64,000 nt of DNA from a virus: IMG/VR virus record IMGVR_UViG_3300031705_000002, positions 30,958-94,957 of that record. The stretch is one strand, 5' to 3'. The notes beneath the pieces were generated by a model, which ran no database searches, was not told the DNA's origin, and worked only from the letters and a program-made list of their open reading frames with translations. A program made the translations under genes and the position numbers. This document shows, in pieces, positions 37,310-45,180 of this stretch (positions are counted from its first letter, which is position 1; every line of letters begins with the position of its first letter).

Positions 37310-38613
37310 TACCTATTTAATATGTTATTACATAATAACTGTATCTTCTTAATAATAGCTAAGATACTAGAAGCTTCTAGGGACATATCTTGAGTTTTCT
37401 CTGTGTATATCCTTACAACTGAAGCCCGTACCACCTCTGCACAAGGGTCTACCTCTTCTATAACAGGTATAGTAGTGTACTCTAGGGCAGTAGATGCAAA
37501 CGAATTCCAAGGGCTACCCGTGGTAGCTAAAGATCCTCTTATAAAACTTATCTGGGCAGGAGACCAAATAGATCTTCTCATATCCACCCTTAAAGACATT
37601 ACGTTATCCCCTGATACATAGTGGCCTGTAAGTGTCGGATGAGCGGTGTCTCCACAAGTAGATGCATGACTTTCTGCATTATCTAGAAGCAATGTGCTCC
37701 ATAAAGTTGTCTCTCCTACATAAGGGGTTATATCTGACATACAATCCCCAGCCCCTCCAGTTGACACACACCCAGTATCGTTGCACTCAGCAAGCCCAGT
37801 GTCTCCCTTTAAACTTGCATAATCACTTACGTAAGTAGGCAGCAACCCTAACATACTTCCTATAAGATTTACATAAATCATATGCCTATGCCCCGCCCCG
37901 CCTTCATACGTAGGGACGGTTATATTAGAGTTCTCATAATTTATACCTAAAATACTTTGATTTCCATCTGTTAAAGAATAGAAAGGCAGGAAACCTACAG
38001 ATGGACGATCTGTCCCTGGGTAAGGTCCTTGACTTAATGGGAAAATAGGTGTCCCTCCAAGATGTGTATTATTTAACGCACTAACAAGAACAATAGTTAA
38101 TATACTATTAATATCTACGGTGTTTTTTAGGAGATCTAAGAAGTCTTCCTGATGAACCCCTATGGTTGGTTTTCTATTTCCATTTTCCGTTGAAGCTCTA
38201 AACCCCTCTGTAGCTACAGAGTAGTGTATAGGTAGACCCATAGGGTTAGGTAACGAATCTACAAATGGGGTTGTGTCTATACCAATAACTCCCCCACTAT
38301 CGGTTGAAGTAGCTGATATTTTATTGGTGAGTACGAATTTAAGATTGGCCGTCTTATATGCCCTATTAAGGTTAAAAACTATATCCTTAGCTACCTCTAC
38401 ACTGAAACTATGTTTATACTCGATAACACTATCGGGCCCCATATCATTAGCCACAACAAACAATATAGGTATAATTACCTCTGTTGTTGTGTCGTTGGAC
38501 CCCTGTAAACACGCTAAAGTATAACTCTTAATGCTTTCGAAACTAGCTGGTACGCCTAAGTCGTTTATTAAAACGTCTATGGAAGCGGTTATATTCCCCT
38601 TTTTAAAAATCAT
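37309..38613 (-). CDS. M43-like pseudoprotease with degenerate zinc motif
   Basis: 434 residues. The scaffold follows M43: VIIPILFVVANDMG, FNLNRAYKTANLKFVL, a central region, then 'GDCMSDITP' (equivalent to GDxxxDTP) and NVMSLRVDMRRS plus IWSPAQISFIRG (equivalent to NxMxY...FxxxQ). At the position of HExGHxxGLxH the sequence is N249-L-I-G252-S253-MLGLL-P259: the three His and the Glu are gone, while Gly and the LGL core remain. Hence catalytically dead, if the alignment is right. It may be a binding or assembly partner of the two active paralogues that follow directly. It ends with KIQLLCNNILNR, similar to the C-terminal tails of its neighbours. Confidence 0.75.
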   Translation of the reverse strand: MIFKKGNITASIDVLINDLGVPASFESIKSYTLACLQGSNDTTTEVIIPILFVVANDMGPDSVIEYKHSFSVEVAKDIVFNLNRAYKTANLKFVLTNKISATSTDSGGVIGIDTTPFVDSLPNPMGLPIHYSVATEGFRASTENGNRKPTIGVHQEDFLDLLKNTVDINSILTIVLVSALNNTHLGGTPIFPLSQGPYPGTDRPSVGFLPFYSLTDGNQSILGINYENSNITVPTYEGGAGHRHMIYVNLIGSMLGLLPTYVSDYASLKGDTGLAECNDTGCVSTGGAGDCMSDITPYVGETTLWSTLLLDNAESHASTCGDTAHPTLTGHYVSGDNVMSLRVDMRRSIWSPAQISFIRGSLATTGSPWNSFASTALEYTTIPVIEEVDPCAEVVRASVVRIYTEKTQDMSLEASSILAIIKKIQLLCNNILNR

Positions 38614-38615
38614 AT

Positions 38616-39170
38616 TTAATTTTCTAAACTCTCTAGTAGACTCTTAGCTAACAATGCTTTCTCCAGCGCATCTTCCTCGCAATCATCTGCAAGTAGGTTT
38701 ATAGACGAAAGTGTCTTAGACACCAAGGCAGAGGTCATGCAGGTATTTTTGAAGGGCATTGTGTACTCTCCGTGCATATCTGTTAAATCATTCAAGGCAT
38801 ATACCCTTATGTTGACCTGATATAAAGTATCGTCTAAGGTACTTAATTCTGACGATATTCCCAACTCCTGGTTAAATGTTTCTGCAGGTATTGAAAGTTT
38901 AAATCCTTTAAAACTTTCCTCACTTGGAGTAAACATAAATCCCTGGAAGGTGTCTAAGGAGAAAGTGCCTTCATGTATGGTTATATTCTCAGATGTACCC
39001 ATATAAGCTTGAACACTTATATCAATAGATATATCTTCTTTGTAGGGGTAAATATTGATAGTCCCCCACCCACCTAAATTGTCTTCAGAATAATTTCCTG
39101 TTACATCTTCTATAACAAGATTTCTACAATCATCTGTAGTATGTACTTCTAATCTTAAATCTAAAGCCAT
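38616..39170 (-). CDS. Adhesion-module protein, unknown
   Basis: 184 residues. Beta-rich first part (LRLEVHTTDDCRNLVIEDVTG, cut here; GTINIYPYKEDISIDISV), then a helical C-terminus (SSINLLADDCEEDALEKALL) resembling the terminal helices of the metalloprotease proteins downstream. First gene after the terminator at 39183-39212. Not recognised; a virion role is inferred from the module. Confidence 0.5.
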   Translation of the reverse strand: MALDLRLEVHTTDDCRNLVIEDVTGNYSEDNLGGWGTINIYPYKEDISIDISVQAYMGTSENITIHEGTFSLDTFQGFMFTPSEESFKGFKLSIPAETFNQELGISSELSTLDDTLYQVNIRVYALNDLTDMHGEYTMPFKNTCMTSALVSKTLSSINLLADDCEEDALEKALLAKSLLESLEN

Positions 39171-39182
39171 TTTTTGGGTATT

Positions 39183-39212
39183 AAAAAAGGGCAGACAATA
39201 TGCCTGCCCTTT
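39183..39212 (-). terminator. Rho-independent-type terminator after the head genes
   Basis: Nine-base-pair inverted repeat AAAGGGCAG (39186-39194) and CTGCCCTTT (39204-39212) with a nine-base loop. Read leftward, the stem ends in a run of T (39183-39188). It lies just after the 307-residue structural gene and before the adhesion module, so it should limit read-through from head to adhesion genes. Confidence 0.8.
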
Positions 39213-39234
39213 GGTTATATAAGTAAGTTAGTTA

Positions 39235-40158
39235 CTATGAAGAGAATATGTTAGCTGCATCAGCAAAGCCTAAAACTTTATCAAGCTCTACACCGCCTGT
39301 TGCTTTAGGCATTGCAATAATAATCTGACATCTTCCTACACCTGCTCCTGCAACTGCATGAGAAGGTCCTGGAATAACACAATCTAAAGACGCTACATCA
39401 TAATCACTACCAGCTAATGCGTTTAAAACTACTAAATCCCCATTATTAGGAACTGTACCGTGACGGTAAGGAGCTCCTGAAGAACCTACACCAAACCACT
39501 CTAGCTCTGCAACCTCTCTCCCGTGACCACTTCCGCGATCAGCACCAGAAACAACGTTTGTTGCTGCTGCTACAAATCCAGTAATGGTTACATCAAACAA
39601 AACCATAGTGTCTGCGTGAAGACCTAAAGACCATGTTTGAGGTTGTCCTACGATAGTCATACCATCATTACCCGCCGTGTGTGCTGCAGATACCTTATCT
39701 TTAGTACCTCCTGCAAGGTTAATCTGAGTCTCAAAATTCTCTAAAACCTCTCCAGCTGTAACTGTATTACCAGTTGTATACTCAAAGAAGTATTGATCTG
39801 ATTGATTTGAAAACAACTCTACATTATGCTTAAAGTTGATTCTTAAAGTATAACGAGTATTTGGAGTGTCATCACATAAATCTAACGTAGTTGTTTGCTC
39901 TACTCTAAGTACATACGCCTTACCTGTAACATTAGCTGCTTTAAATTCTACTAAAGGAGAGAAACGAGCGTTACCGTCTGCATCTTTCATACCAAATTGA
40001 ACAAGTGTTCCGTCAACAATAGCTGCGCCAGTAGGAACTACTGCGCCGTTTTTGTCTAAAATAACTAGCTCGCCAACCTCACTGGCTGCCAAGTTTTCGC
40101 TTATATCTGGATCTACCGTAGATACAAATACGTGCATTGAATTATCTGCTTTATACAT
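39235..40158 (-). CDS. Head-module structural protein, abundant-type
   Basis: 307 residues. A beta-rich protein with no membrane segment: ADNSMHVFVSTVDPD, GELVILDKNGAVVPTG, YTLRINFKHNVELFSNQ, DQYFFEYTTGNTVTAGEVLE, and CQIIIAMPKATGG near the end. It follows the capsid and connector genes and is the last gene before a strong terminator, which fits a highly expressed virion protein such as a capsid auxiliary or tail component. Family not recognised. Confidence 0.6.
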   Translation of the reverse strand: MYKADNSMHVFVSTVDPDISENLAASEVGELVILDKNGAVVPTGAAIVDGTLVQFGMKDADGNARFSPLVEFKAANVTGKAYVLRVEQTTTLDLCDDTPNTRYTLRINFKHNVELFSNQSDQYFFEYTTGNTVTAGEVLENFETQINLAGGTKDKVSAAHTAGNDGMTIVGQPQTWSLGLHADTMVLFDVTITGFVAAATNVVSGADRGSGHGREVAELEWFGVGSSGAPYRHGTVPNNGDLVVLNALAGSDYDVASLDCVIPGPSHAVAGAGVGRCQIIIAMPKATGGVELDKVLGFADAANIFSS

Positions 40159-40189
40159 TTTTTTCTATTTAAAAATTAATTAATTGTTG

Positions 40190-40837
40190 TTAAGATAAAC
40201 GGTATGTAACACATGATCCGTCTACATTTGTTAGTCTGGTCATGAACATAGCACTTGAAGATCCCCCTGCAGTTGCAGTTTCATTGTCAGCAGCATTTGC
40301 TGCAACAGCCCCACTACCGAACAGCGAACAGTCCGCAGTTCCTGTAACTACAGAATTATGATTAACTGTTGTTGCGATATTTATTACATACCACACAAAG
40401 CTATCTCCTATTGCTTTATTTGCACCAAACAAACCAGCTATAACTGCCTTTGCAGGCATTGTTATAGTATCAGTAGAAGCGTGGTTAGGAGTAGCAACTA
40501 CTATTCCATTTGCAAGCATTGCTGCTGTTAATACAAAAGCTGCATTACCATTAGTACCTAAAGGGGCAGGCGATGTAATTACAGTTGCGTGATTTAAAAT
40601 ACCCGTATCAACTTTTGATGTAAGTACTCCTGCTGCCTGCGCTTTATCTCCTAAACTTAATGCACTAGTAATTGCTATCGCACCTGTGATTGATTGAGCT
40701 ACCGAGTCAGTTTTACTGACATAATCTCCCACAAGACTATTATAGTCTTGAGCTCTAACGAGAGTGTTACCAACCGATCCTCCTTTATTACTAAGAGGGC
40801 CAACGTTAGCATTTGTTATTTTTAATATTCTTGCCAT
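40190..40837 (-). CDS. Small-residue-rich structural protein (head fibre/auxiliary type)
   Basis: 215 residues, very rich in Ala, Gly, Thr, Ser and Val (GSVGNTLVRAQDYNSLVGDY, ALSLGDKAQAAGVLTS, GNAAFVLTAAMLANGIVVAT). Such composition is usual in phage head fibres and auxiliary capsid proteins. It lies between the connector gene and the 307-residue gene. No further motif recognised. Confidence 0.55.
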   Translation of the reverse strand: MARILKITNANVGPLSNKGGSVGNTLVRAQDYNSLVGDYVSKTDSVAQSITGAIAITSALSLGDKAQAAGVLTSKVDTGILNHATVITSPAPLGTNGNAAFVLTAAMLANGIVVATPNHASTDTITMPAKAVIAGLFGANKAIGDSFVWYVINIATTVNHNSVVTGTADCSLFGSGAVAANAADNETATAGGSSSAMFMTRLTNVDGSCVTYRLS

Positions 40838-40843
40838 TTTATT

Positions 40844-41512
40844 TTATTCTATTTCGTTAAGTTCAGTTTTACTTGACTGGTATCTTGGGTCTTCTATATT
40901 TTCCAAAGCCTCAAGAACAGCCATCCTTACAATCTCTCTATGTGTGTATTCTGCTAAAGAGCAATCTACAGACACTCCGTCTCCTGTGTTTAAAATAACA
41001 GAGGTAGGAGTTGAGACGTATCTTAAGTGGTACTTGTGTACAGTCCCTAAAGCGATTATCTCAAACGTATCCCCTGAATAATCCAACCTATAGGCTATTT
41101 TATTAGAGATCCGTTTAAAAGGATCATCCATAACTTTAGTGTATCTATCGTAAGTCAAAGGTTGTACAGGAATTCTGGGGTCTCCATAATTTAATGTACA
41201 CTCCTCACTTAAGGCATGCCTATAATCATCGGGGAGTCCTATAAATTGGCCTCCGTCTTTGTTGTCAGAGGTAGCAACGTTAGGTGTTTCCGCGTAGTCT
41301 TTTATAAGATTACGCAAATCATCCCTCCGCTTCTGATCCTCTTCAAATCCTGTCTTACGAACATTATTACCAAACATACGTTTAGTGATAAATCTATCGA
41401 TAGCAGCATTTAAAAACAAATCTACTTCAGCTGAAAGAAAGGCTGGGGCGGACCCAGAGTCCGCCTTATCCATTAACACCCTAAATTCTCTATGCATTTC
41501 TCCTATAGTCAT
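40844..41512 (-). CDS. Head-tail connector (ring) protein
   Basis: 222 residues. Opening MTIGEMHREFRVLMDKADSG, then FLSAEVDLFLNAAIDRFITK, FEEDQKRRDDLRNLI, FIGLPDDYRHALSEECTL, YHLRYVSTPTSVIL and THREIVRMAVLEALENIEDP. This series matches, from memory, a conserved connector protein of crAss-like phages that has the helical fold of gp6/gp4-type connectors. Position right after capsid genes agrees. It starts one base after the 296-residue gene ends. Confidence 0.7.
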   Translation of the reverse strand: MTIGEMHREFRVLMDKADSGSAPAFLSAEVDLFLNAAIDRFITKRMFGNNVRKTGFEEDQKRRDDLRNLIKDYAETPNVATSDNKDGGQFIGLPDDYRHALSEECTLNYGDPRIPVQPLTYDRYTKVMDDPFKRISNKIAYRLDYSGDTFEIIALGTVHKYHLRYVSTPTSVILNTGDGVSVDCSLAEYTHREIVRMAVLEALENIEDPRYQSSKTELNEIE

Positions 41513-41513
41513 A

Positions 41514-42404
41514 CTACTTACTTATAGAAAGTTTACCTTTTAAGTCAATATACACTTCCTGATTGTCAGGATTTTGTAAGTATTCTACAGTCTGTTCTCT
41601 AGTAAATCCTACAACATCCCCACCTGGTAAGGTGAATTTAGTACCACTTTTAACCAAAATTCTTTCTGTTAAGCAGTCATCAATGAATGCTCTCATTTCG
41701 AATGTTGGGTCTTCAATAGTATCTAAGAAGTCTTTAGGATTCTCGGTTACGATTCTATCAAGCTGTGCTTCAATAAAATCTACAGATGCAGCATCTCCTG
41801 CACGTTTACCCATTACCTTAAGAACATTAGACATCTCTGTTGTAGACATGTTACTAAATCGTTTGTAAGCCTTACGTTTAAGTTTAGACTTCTTATTTTC
41901 TACCTTGGCTTCTTGCTCGACCGAAGTCATTATGTATTCCGCGAATGGAGAGTCGAATCGCTCTAATTCCGAGTTCGCAACGCGCTGATGCGCTTTAAGC
42001 ACTAAGTAGACTAACTCATCATCTGGGTTTGCCATTATAAGTTGCTTTCCATCTTTAGGGACGTCTATGAAAAATTTATTCCAATAGTCACCATTGTATC
42101 TAGAAAGTGTTCCCGAAGACATATTCATCTTCTTTTCAAGGCGACGTTCGTCTACCTCTGTAAGCCCAGTATTCAGAATTCCAGTTCCACGCTGAGATTG
42201 AACTGTCAATCTCTCAAAACATCTAGAGTAACGAATACTCCCGTCGTGATCGTCGGGAAGCCATCCGTGCTTCTTGATTGGTTTTAACGTTACTTTATCT
42301 AAAACTGCATTAGAAACACCATCTCCCTCCATCGCTATAGTGGTAGAGGTGTTACCCTCTACCGCTGAAGCATTCTTTGCTTTCGCCATCTTTTGTGTTT
42401 TCAA
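41514..42404 (-). CDS. Conserved head-module protein, unknown
   Basis: 296 residues. Contains LPDDHDGSIRYSRCFERLTV, GLTEVDERRLEKKMNM, GDYWNKFFIDVPKDG, a Lys-rich middle (KKSKLKRKAYKRFSNMS) and a C-terminus ending NQEVYIDLKGKLSISK. The order capsid, this gene, connector is conserved in related phages as I recall, which suggests a capsid-assembly role. The start could also be the second Met (residue 6, 42389). Confidence 0.6.
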   Translation of the reverse strand: MKTQKMAKAKNASAVEGNTSTTIAMEGDGVSNAVLDKVTLKPIKKHGWLPDDHDGSIRYSRCFERLTVQSQRGTGILNTGLTEVDERRLEKKMNMSSGTLSRYNGDYWNKFFIDVPKDGKQLIMANPDDELVYLVLKAHQRVANSELERFDSPFAEYIMTSVEQEAKVENKKSKLKRKAYKRFSNMSTTEMSNVLKVMGKRAGDAASVDFIEAQLDRIVTENPKDFLDTIEDPTFEMRAFIDDCLTERILVKSGTKFTLPGGDVVGFTREQTVEYLQNPDNQEVYIDLKGKLSISK

Positions 42405-42419
42405 ATTAGTTCTTTATTT

Positions 42420-43853
42420 TTAAATTGTAGAGTTGTAGATTAATTCACAACACGACATAGGGTTTGCGATAAGTACACCTTGTTGCGCTTGTGCGAACAA
42501 TTGGTAACCATCTACCGAAGACGCTGATCCTTTTGAGAACGACGTGTTAGGTCCTAGTGGTGATGTAGATCCAGCTACGTGCCACATAAGTTCCTTACGG
42601 CCCTTAGGATATACTCTTTTGATGTTCTTCTCTCCACCTGACGTACCCATGTTAAGGATAGTGTAACGGTAAGATTCAGTATAACCACCTTTTGGGTGAG
42701 CAATACGGTTACGAACTTCATTATCATATAATGGTAAATGTACTAAAGTAAATCGGATACCTTGTGGTCCCATGTACTCTTTATATTGACCTTGGAATGA
42801 TAAGTTTTGACCAGAACCTCCTACACGCTTAGAATCCAATGGTTGGAAACGAGCTGCATGATTTTCTAATGCTCTGTGGAATTGTACCATACCACGCTCT
42901 CCTGTAAAGGCAACGAAGTGACGTTGGTCTTCTGGAAGAATGTTGATAGATAAATTCAATAATACATCTTCTAAGAAGTCAATTGTAAACTCGTTATAAT
43001 TGAATTTGTAAGAAGGTGAAATTTGCTCACGGATACCTGCACCCTCGATGATTGGAGTACCAGACTCACCCATCATGTTGTAAGTACCATTCGCTTGTTT
43101 GTTAGATTTAGAGAACCATAACATACGTTCTTTCTCCTTAGCCCATTGACAAATGAATTCCCATTCAGCATATTGAGTCCAAATCTTAGAAGTCTTGTTA
43201 GACTTAGGATCTAGCATTTCAATAACTAACGGACGTTGGTGCATGTTTCCAGGCACTGTATAAGTCTTAGACATGAAAGATAGAGAGTTTCTCATTTTGA
43301 ACGGAGAAGTATAGCTTGTTTCACCATAAGTTCTGTTTAATGTTCTTTCCTGTGGAGAGTACTCTTTACTTACTTTAGCTCCTGCAACCATCAAAGCGGG
43401 CGCAATATCACTAGTAGTAAATACCATTGGTTGACAAGGGTATATCCAGTGAGTTCCTGACATATAAGGTTCTTGCATTACACGTAAAGCTGTCTCACCA
43501 TCATCTAAGATAAGTTTATCAGTTTTAGCGAAATACTTTTCCCCTAAAGTTAAAAGGATTATTGTACCGCTAGCACCCCCTGTAGAATCAACTATAATAG
43601 GTAAAGCTTTCTCATCATCCCCTTTCAATAACCACTCGAAGTCGTTATCATCTGGAAGTTCTTGTTCACCACCACCTATTGAAAGGAAGTAGTCCATACC
43701 AGCGTACTGGTTTAGCCCGAACACTCTACTAATGATATTGGATACCAATGTAGGTTCTTGAGCGAATACACTTCCTAAGTGGTTTTCAGTTGTTAAACCA
43801 GACCAACTCTTCGGAGCGTACAATTGTAAATTACTAATTGCGTTTGTTGCCAT
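42420..43853 (-). CDS. Major capsid protein (HK97-type, crAss-like)
   Basis: 477 residues. Begins MATNAISNLQLYAPKSWSGL, has DYFLSIGGGEQELPDDNDFE, SLSFMSKTYTVPGNM, WEFICQWAKEKERMLWFSKS, NILPEDQRHFVAFTGERGM, then VQFHRALENHAARF and FTLVHLPLYDNEVRNR. The 'FTGExGMxQFHxAL' and 'PLYDNE' patterns are those of crAss-like capsid proteins as I remember them. It directly follows the scaffold gene, as usual. The start has an A/T-rich upstream (TTAATTAAAAATGG) without a Shine-Dalgarno site, normal for Bacteroidota. Confidence 0.85.
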   Translation of the reverse strand: MATNAISNLQLYAPKSWSGLTTENHLGSVFAQEPTLVSNIISRVFGLNQYAGMDYFLSIGGGEQELPDDNDFEWLLKGDDEKALPIIVDSTGGASGTIILLTLGEKYFAKTDKLILDDGETALRVMQEPYMSGTHWIYPCQPMVFTTSDIAPALMVAGAKVSKEYSPQERTLNRTYGETSYTSPFKMRNSLSFMSKTYTVPGNMHQRPLVIEMLDPKSNKTSKIWTQYAEWEFICQWAKEKERMLWFSKSNKQANGTYNMMGESGTPIIEGAGIREQISPSYKFNYNEFTIDFLEDVLLNLSINILPEDQRHFVAFTGERGMVQFHRALENHAARFQPLDSKRVGGSGQNLSFQGQYKEYMGPQGIRFTLVHLPLYDNEVRNRIAHPKGGYTESYRYTILNMGTSGGEKNIKRVYPKGRKELMWHVAGSTSPLGPNTSFSKGSASSVDGYQLFAQAQQGVLIANPMSCCELIYNSTI

Positions 43854-43903
43854 TTTTAATTAATTTTAATTAATCGATTGTTTATATAAATATTAAGCAT
43901 TTC

Positions 43904-45055
43904 CTAGGTAATAGATTTTCTCATTGTGCCAAAGTCGACATTTTTTGAGGTTCCTCTACTTGGTCTGGATCCCGCTTTCTTGGTACTCTTAATTGCGTCT
44001 GATAACTTTTTAGTTGCCTTAGTCGTTGACTGGCGTTCAAAAGCTGAAAAGTCCCACTTAAGTATTGTTGCTAAATAAGCTATCTTTAGATCGAACTCAG
44101 GATCAGTTTCCCTAGCTCGCATTATTTCATTTTTACCATTTCTGTCTAGCTTGGTAATACCCTTATACAGCTCTTCCTTATCTTTAACGGATAATTCAAA
44201 TCCAGGGATTATTTCCTCTTTAACAGATATATGCTCTTTAAGGTCACCCAACCATTGGGTATGTGCCTCTGCTTTTTGCTTTTGAGCATTCTTCTGAGTA
44301 ACTATCAGATTCTCTTTCTCTACTGCTTGCATCTCCTTCAAAGAATCTAAAGCGTCTTCAGCTTCTTCTAATAAAACACCTGTATCTTCATATCGGTTAA
44401 GCTTCTTAGCTATACGGTCCTCAGACCATCCGCTTCTAGATAATAAATCCTTAACAAGCATTTTCTGCATGTTAACGTTTTCTTCTAAGCCTTCTCTAGA
44501 CACATTACCATAAGACTGCTCGTTAGCGCTTAGGTTTATAAGATCGTGCATCGAAACTCCAGCCTCGTAGTTGTCTAATAAATACTTAACTTCCTCTGGA
44601 AGGGAGTCTTTATATTCAACCACTTTATTATCTATTGTTTCCTGTACTTTATTAAGAACCCATTCCTCAGAGTCTTCGAAGTCTTCATCCTTGAAGTCTA
44701 TAAGACCGCTTTCTCTTTGCAATTCAGCAAAGACTTTTAAAACATTAACATCTTCTTCAGCGTCTTCTGTTTCTTTAGCTGCCTCAGGAGCTTCCTCCTC
44801 AGGGTCTTCTTTTTCTTCTTCCTTCTCTGCTTTAGGCTCTTCCTCTTCTTTACCCTCTTCAATAGGGTCTTCTAAGGGAAGTTCGTCCACTTCTTTGATT
44901 GCAAGGCCAGGCTGAAATATCCCTGGTTCTACCTCTACTTCTAAAGCGTCGGTACCTTCTTCTTTTTTAGCAGCAGCTCCTTCTGGGGCAGTAGCTATAC
45001 CTTCCAGTACGCTTAAATCTAACCCTCCTAAAATATCATCCTCTCCAAATGCCAT
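43904..45055 (-). CDS. Capsid scaffold protein
   Basis: 383 residues. The first 110 residues are extremely acidic (runs such as EEGKEEEEPKAEKEEEKEDP), followed by a helical part with coiled-coil character (LLEEAEDALDSLKEMQAVEK) and a Lys/Arg/Ser-rich basic tail (KKLSDAIKSTKKAGSRPSRG). Acidic, helical proteins with a basic capsid-binding tail immediately before the capsid gene are typical scaffolds. A promoter matching the Bacteroidota consensus lies just upstream at 45078-45108. Confidence 0.8.
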   Translation of the reverse strand: MAFGEDDILGGLDLSVLEGIATAPEGAAAKKEEGTDALEVEVEPGIFQPGLAIKEVDELPLEDPIEEGKEEEEPKAEKEEEKEDPEEEAPEAAKETEDAEEDVNVLKVFAELQRESGLIDFKDEDFEDSEEWVLNKVQETIDNKVVEYKDSLPEEVKYLLDNYEAGVSMHDLINLSANEQSYGNVSREGLEENVNMQKMLVKDLLSRSGWSEDRIAKKLNRYEDTGVLLEEAEDALDSLKEMQAVEKENLIVTQKNAQKQKAEAHTQWLGDLKEHISVKEEIIPGFELSVKDKEELYKGITKLDRNGKNEIMRARETDPEFDLKIAYLATILKWDFSAFERQSTTKATKKLSDAIKSTKKAGSRPSRGTSKNVDFGTMRKSIT

Positions 45056-45077
45056 ACTAATTTATTTAATGGTTTAA

Positions 45078-45108
45078 CAAAAATATACATACATTCCCAC
45101 ATACACAA
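45078..45108 (-). promoter_or_regulatory. Promoter for scaffold-capsid genes (TTG-N20-TAnnTTTG)
   Basis: Read leftward: TTG (45106-45108), 20 bases, then TATTTTTG (45078-45085). This matches the Bacteroidota vegetative promoter form (-33 TTG, -7 TAnnTTTG). It lies 23 bases before the scaffold start. Highly expressed capsid genes would benefit from this extra promoter. A hairpin (45104-45130) overlaps the -33 element. Confidence 0.7.
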
Positions 45109-45155
45109 CCCTTTTTACTAGGGTTTGTGGAATATTGTCTGAGTTTTATAGCTAA

Positions 45156-45180
45156 AACATAATCTTATAGATTATGTTTT
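45156..45180 (-). terminator. Hairpin at the end of the portal gene
   Basis: Perfect ten-base inverted repeat AAACATAATC (45156-45165) and GATTATGTTT (45171-45180) with a five-base loop, overlapping the portal stop codon (45172-45174). The T tail on the leftward strand is short, so termination may be partial. It separates the portal transcript from the scaffold-capsid promoter. Confidence 0.5.
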
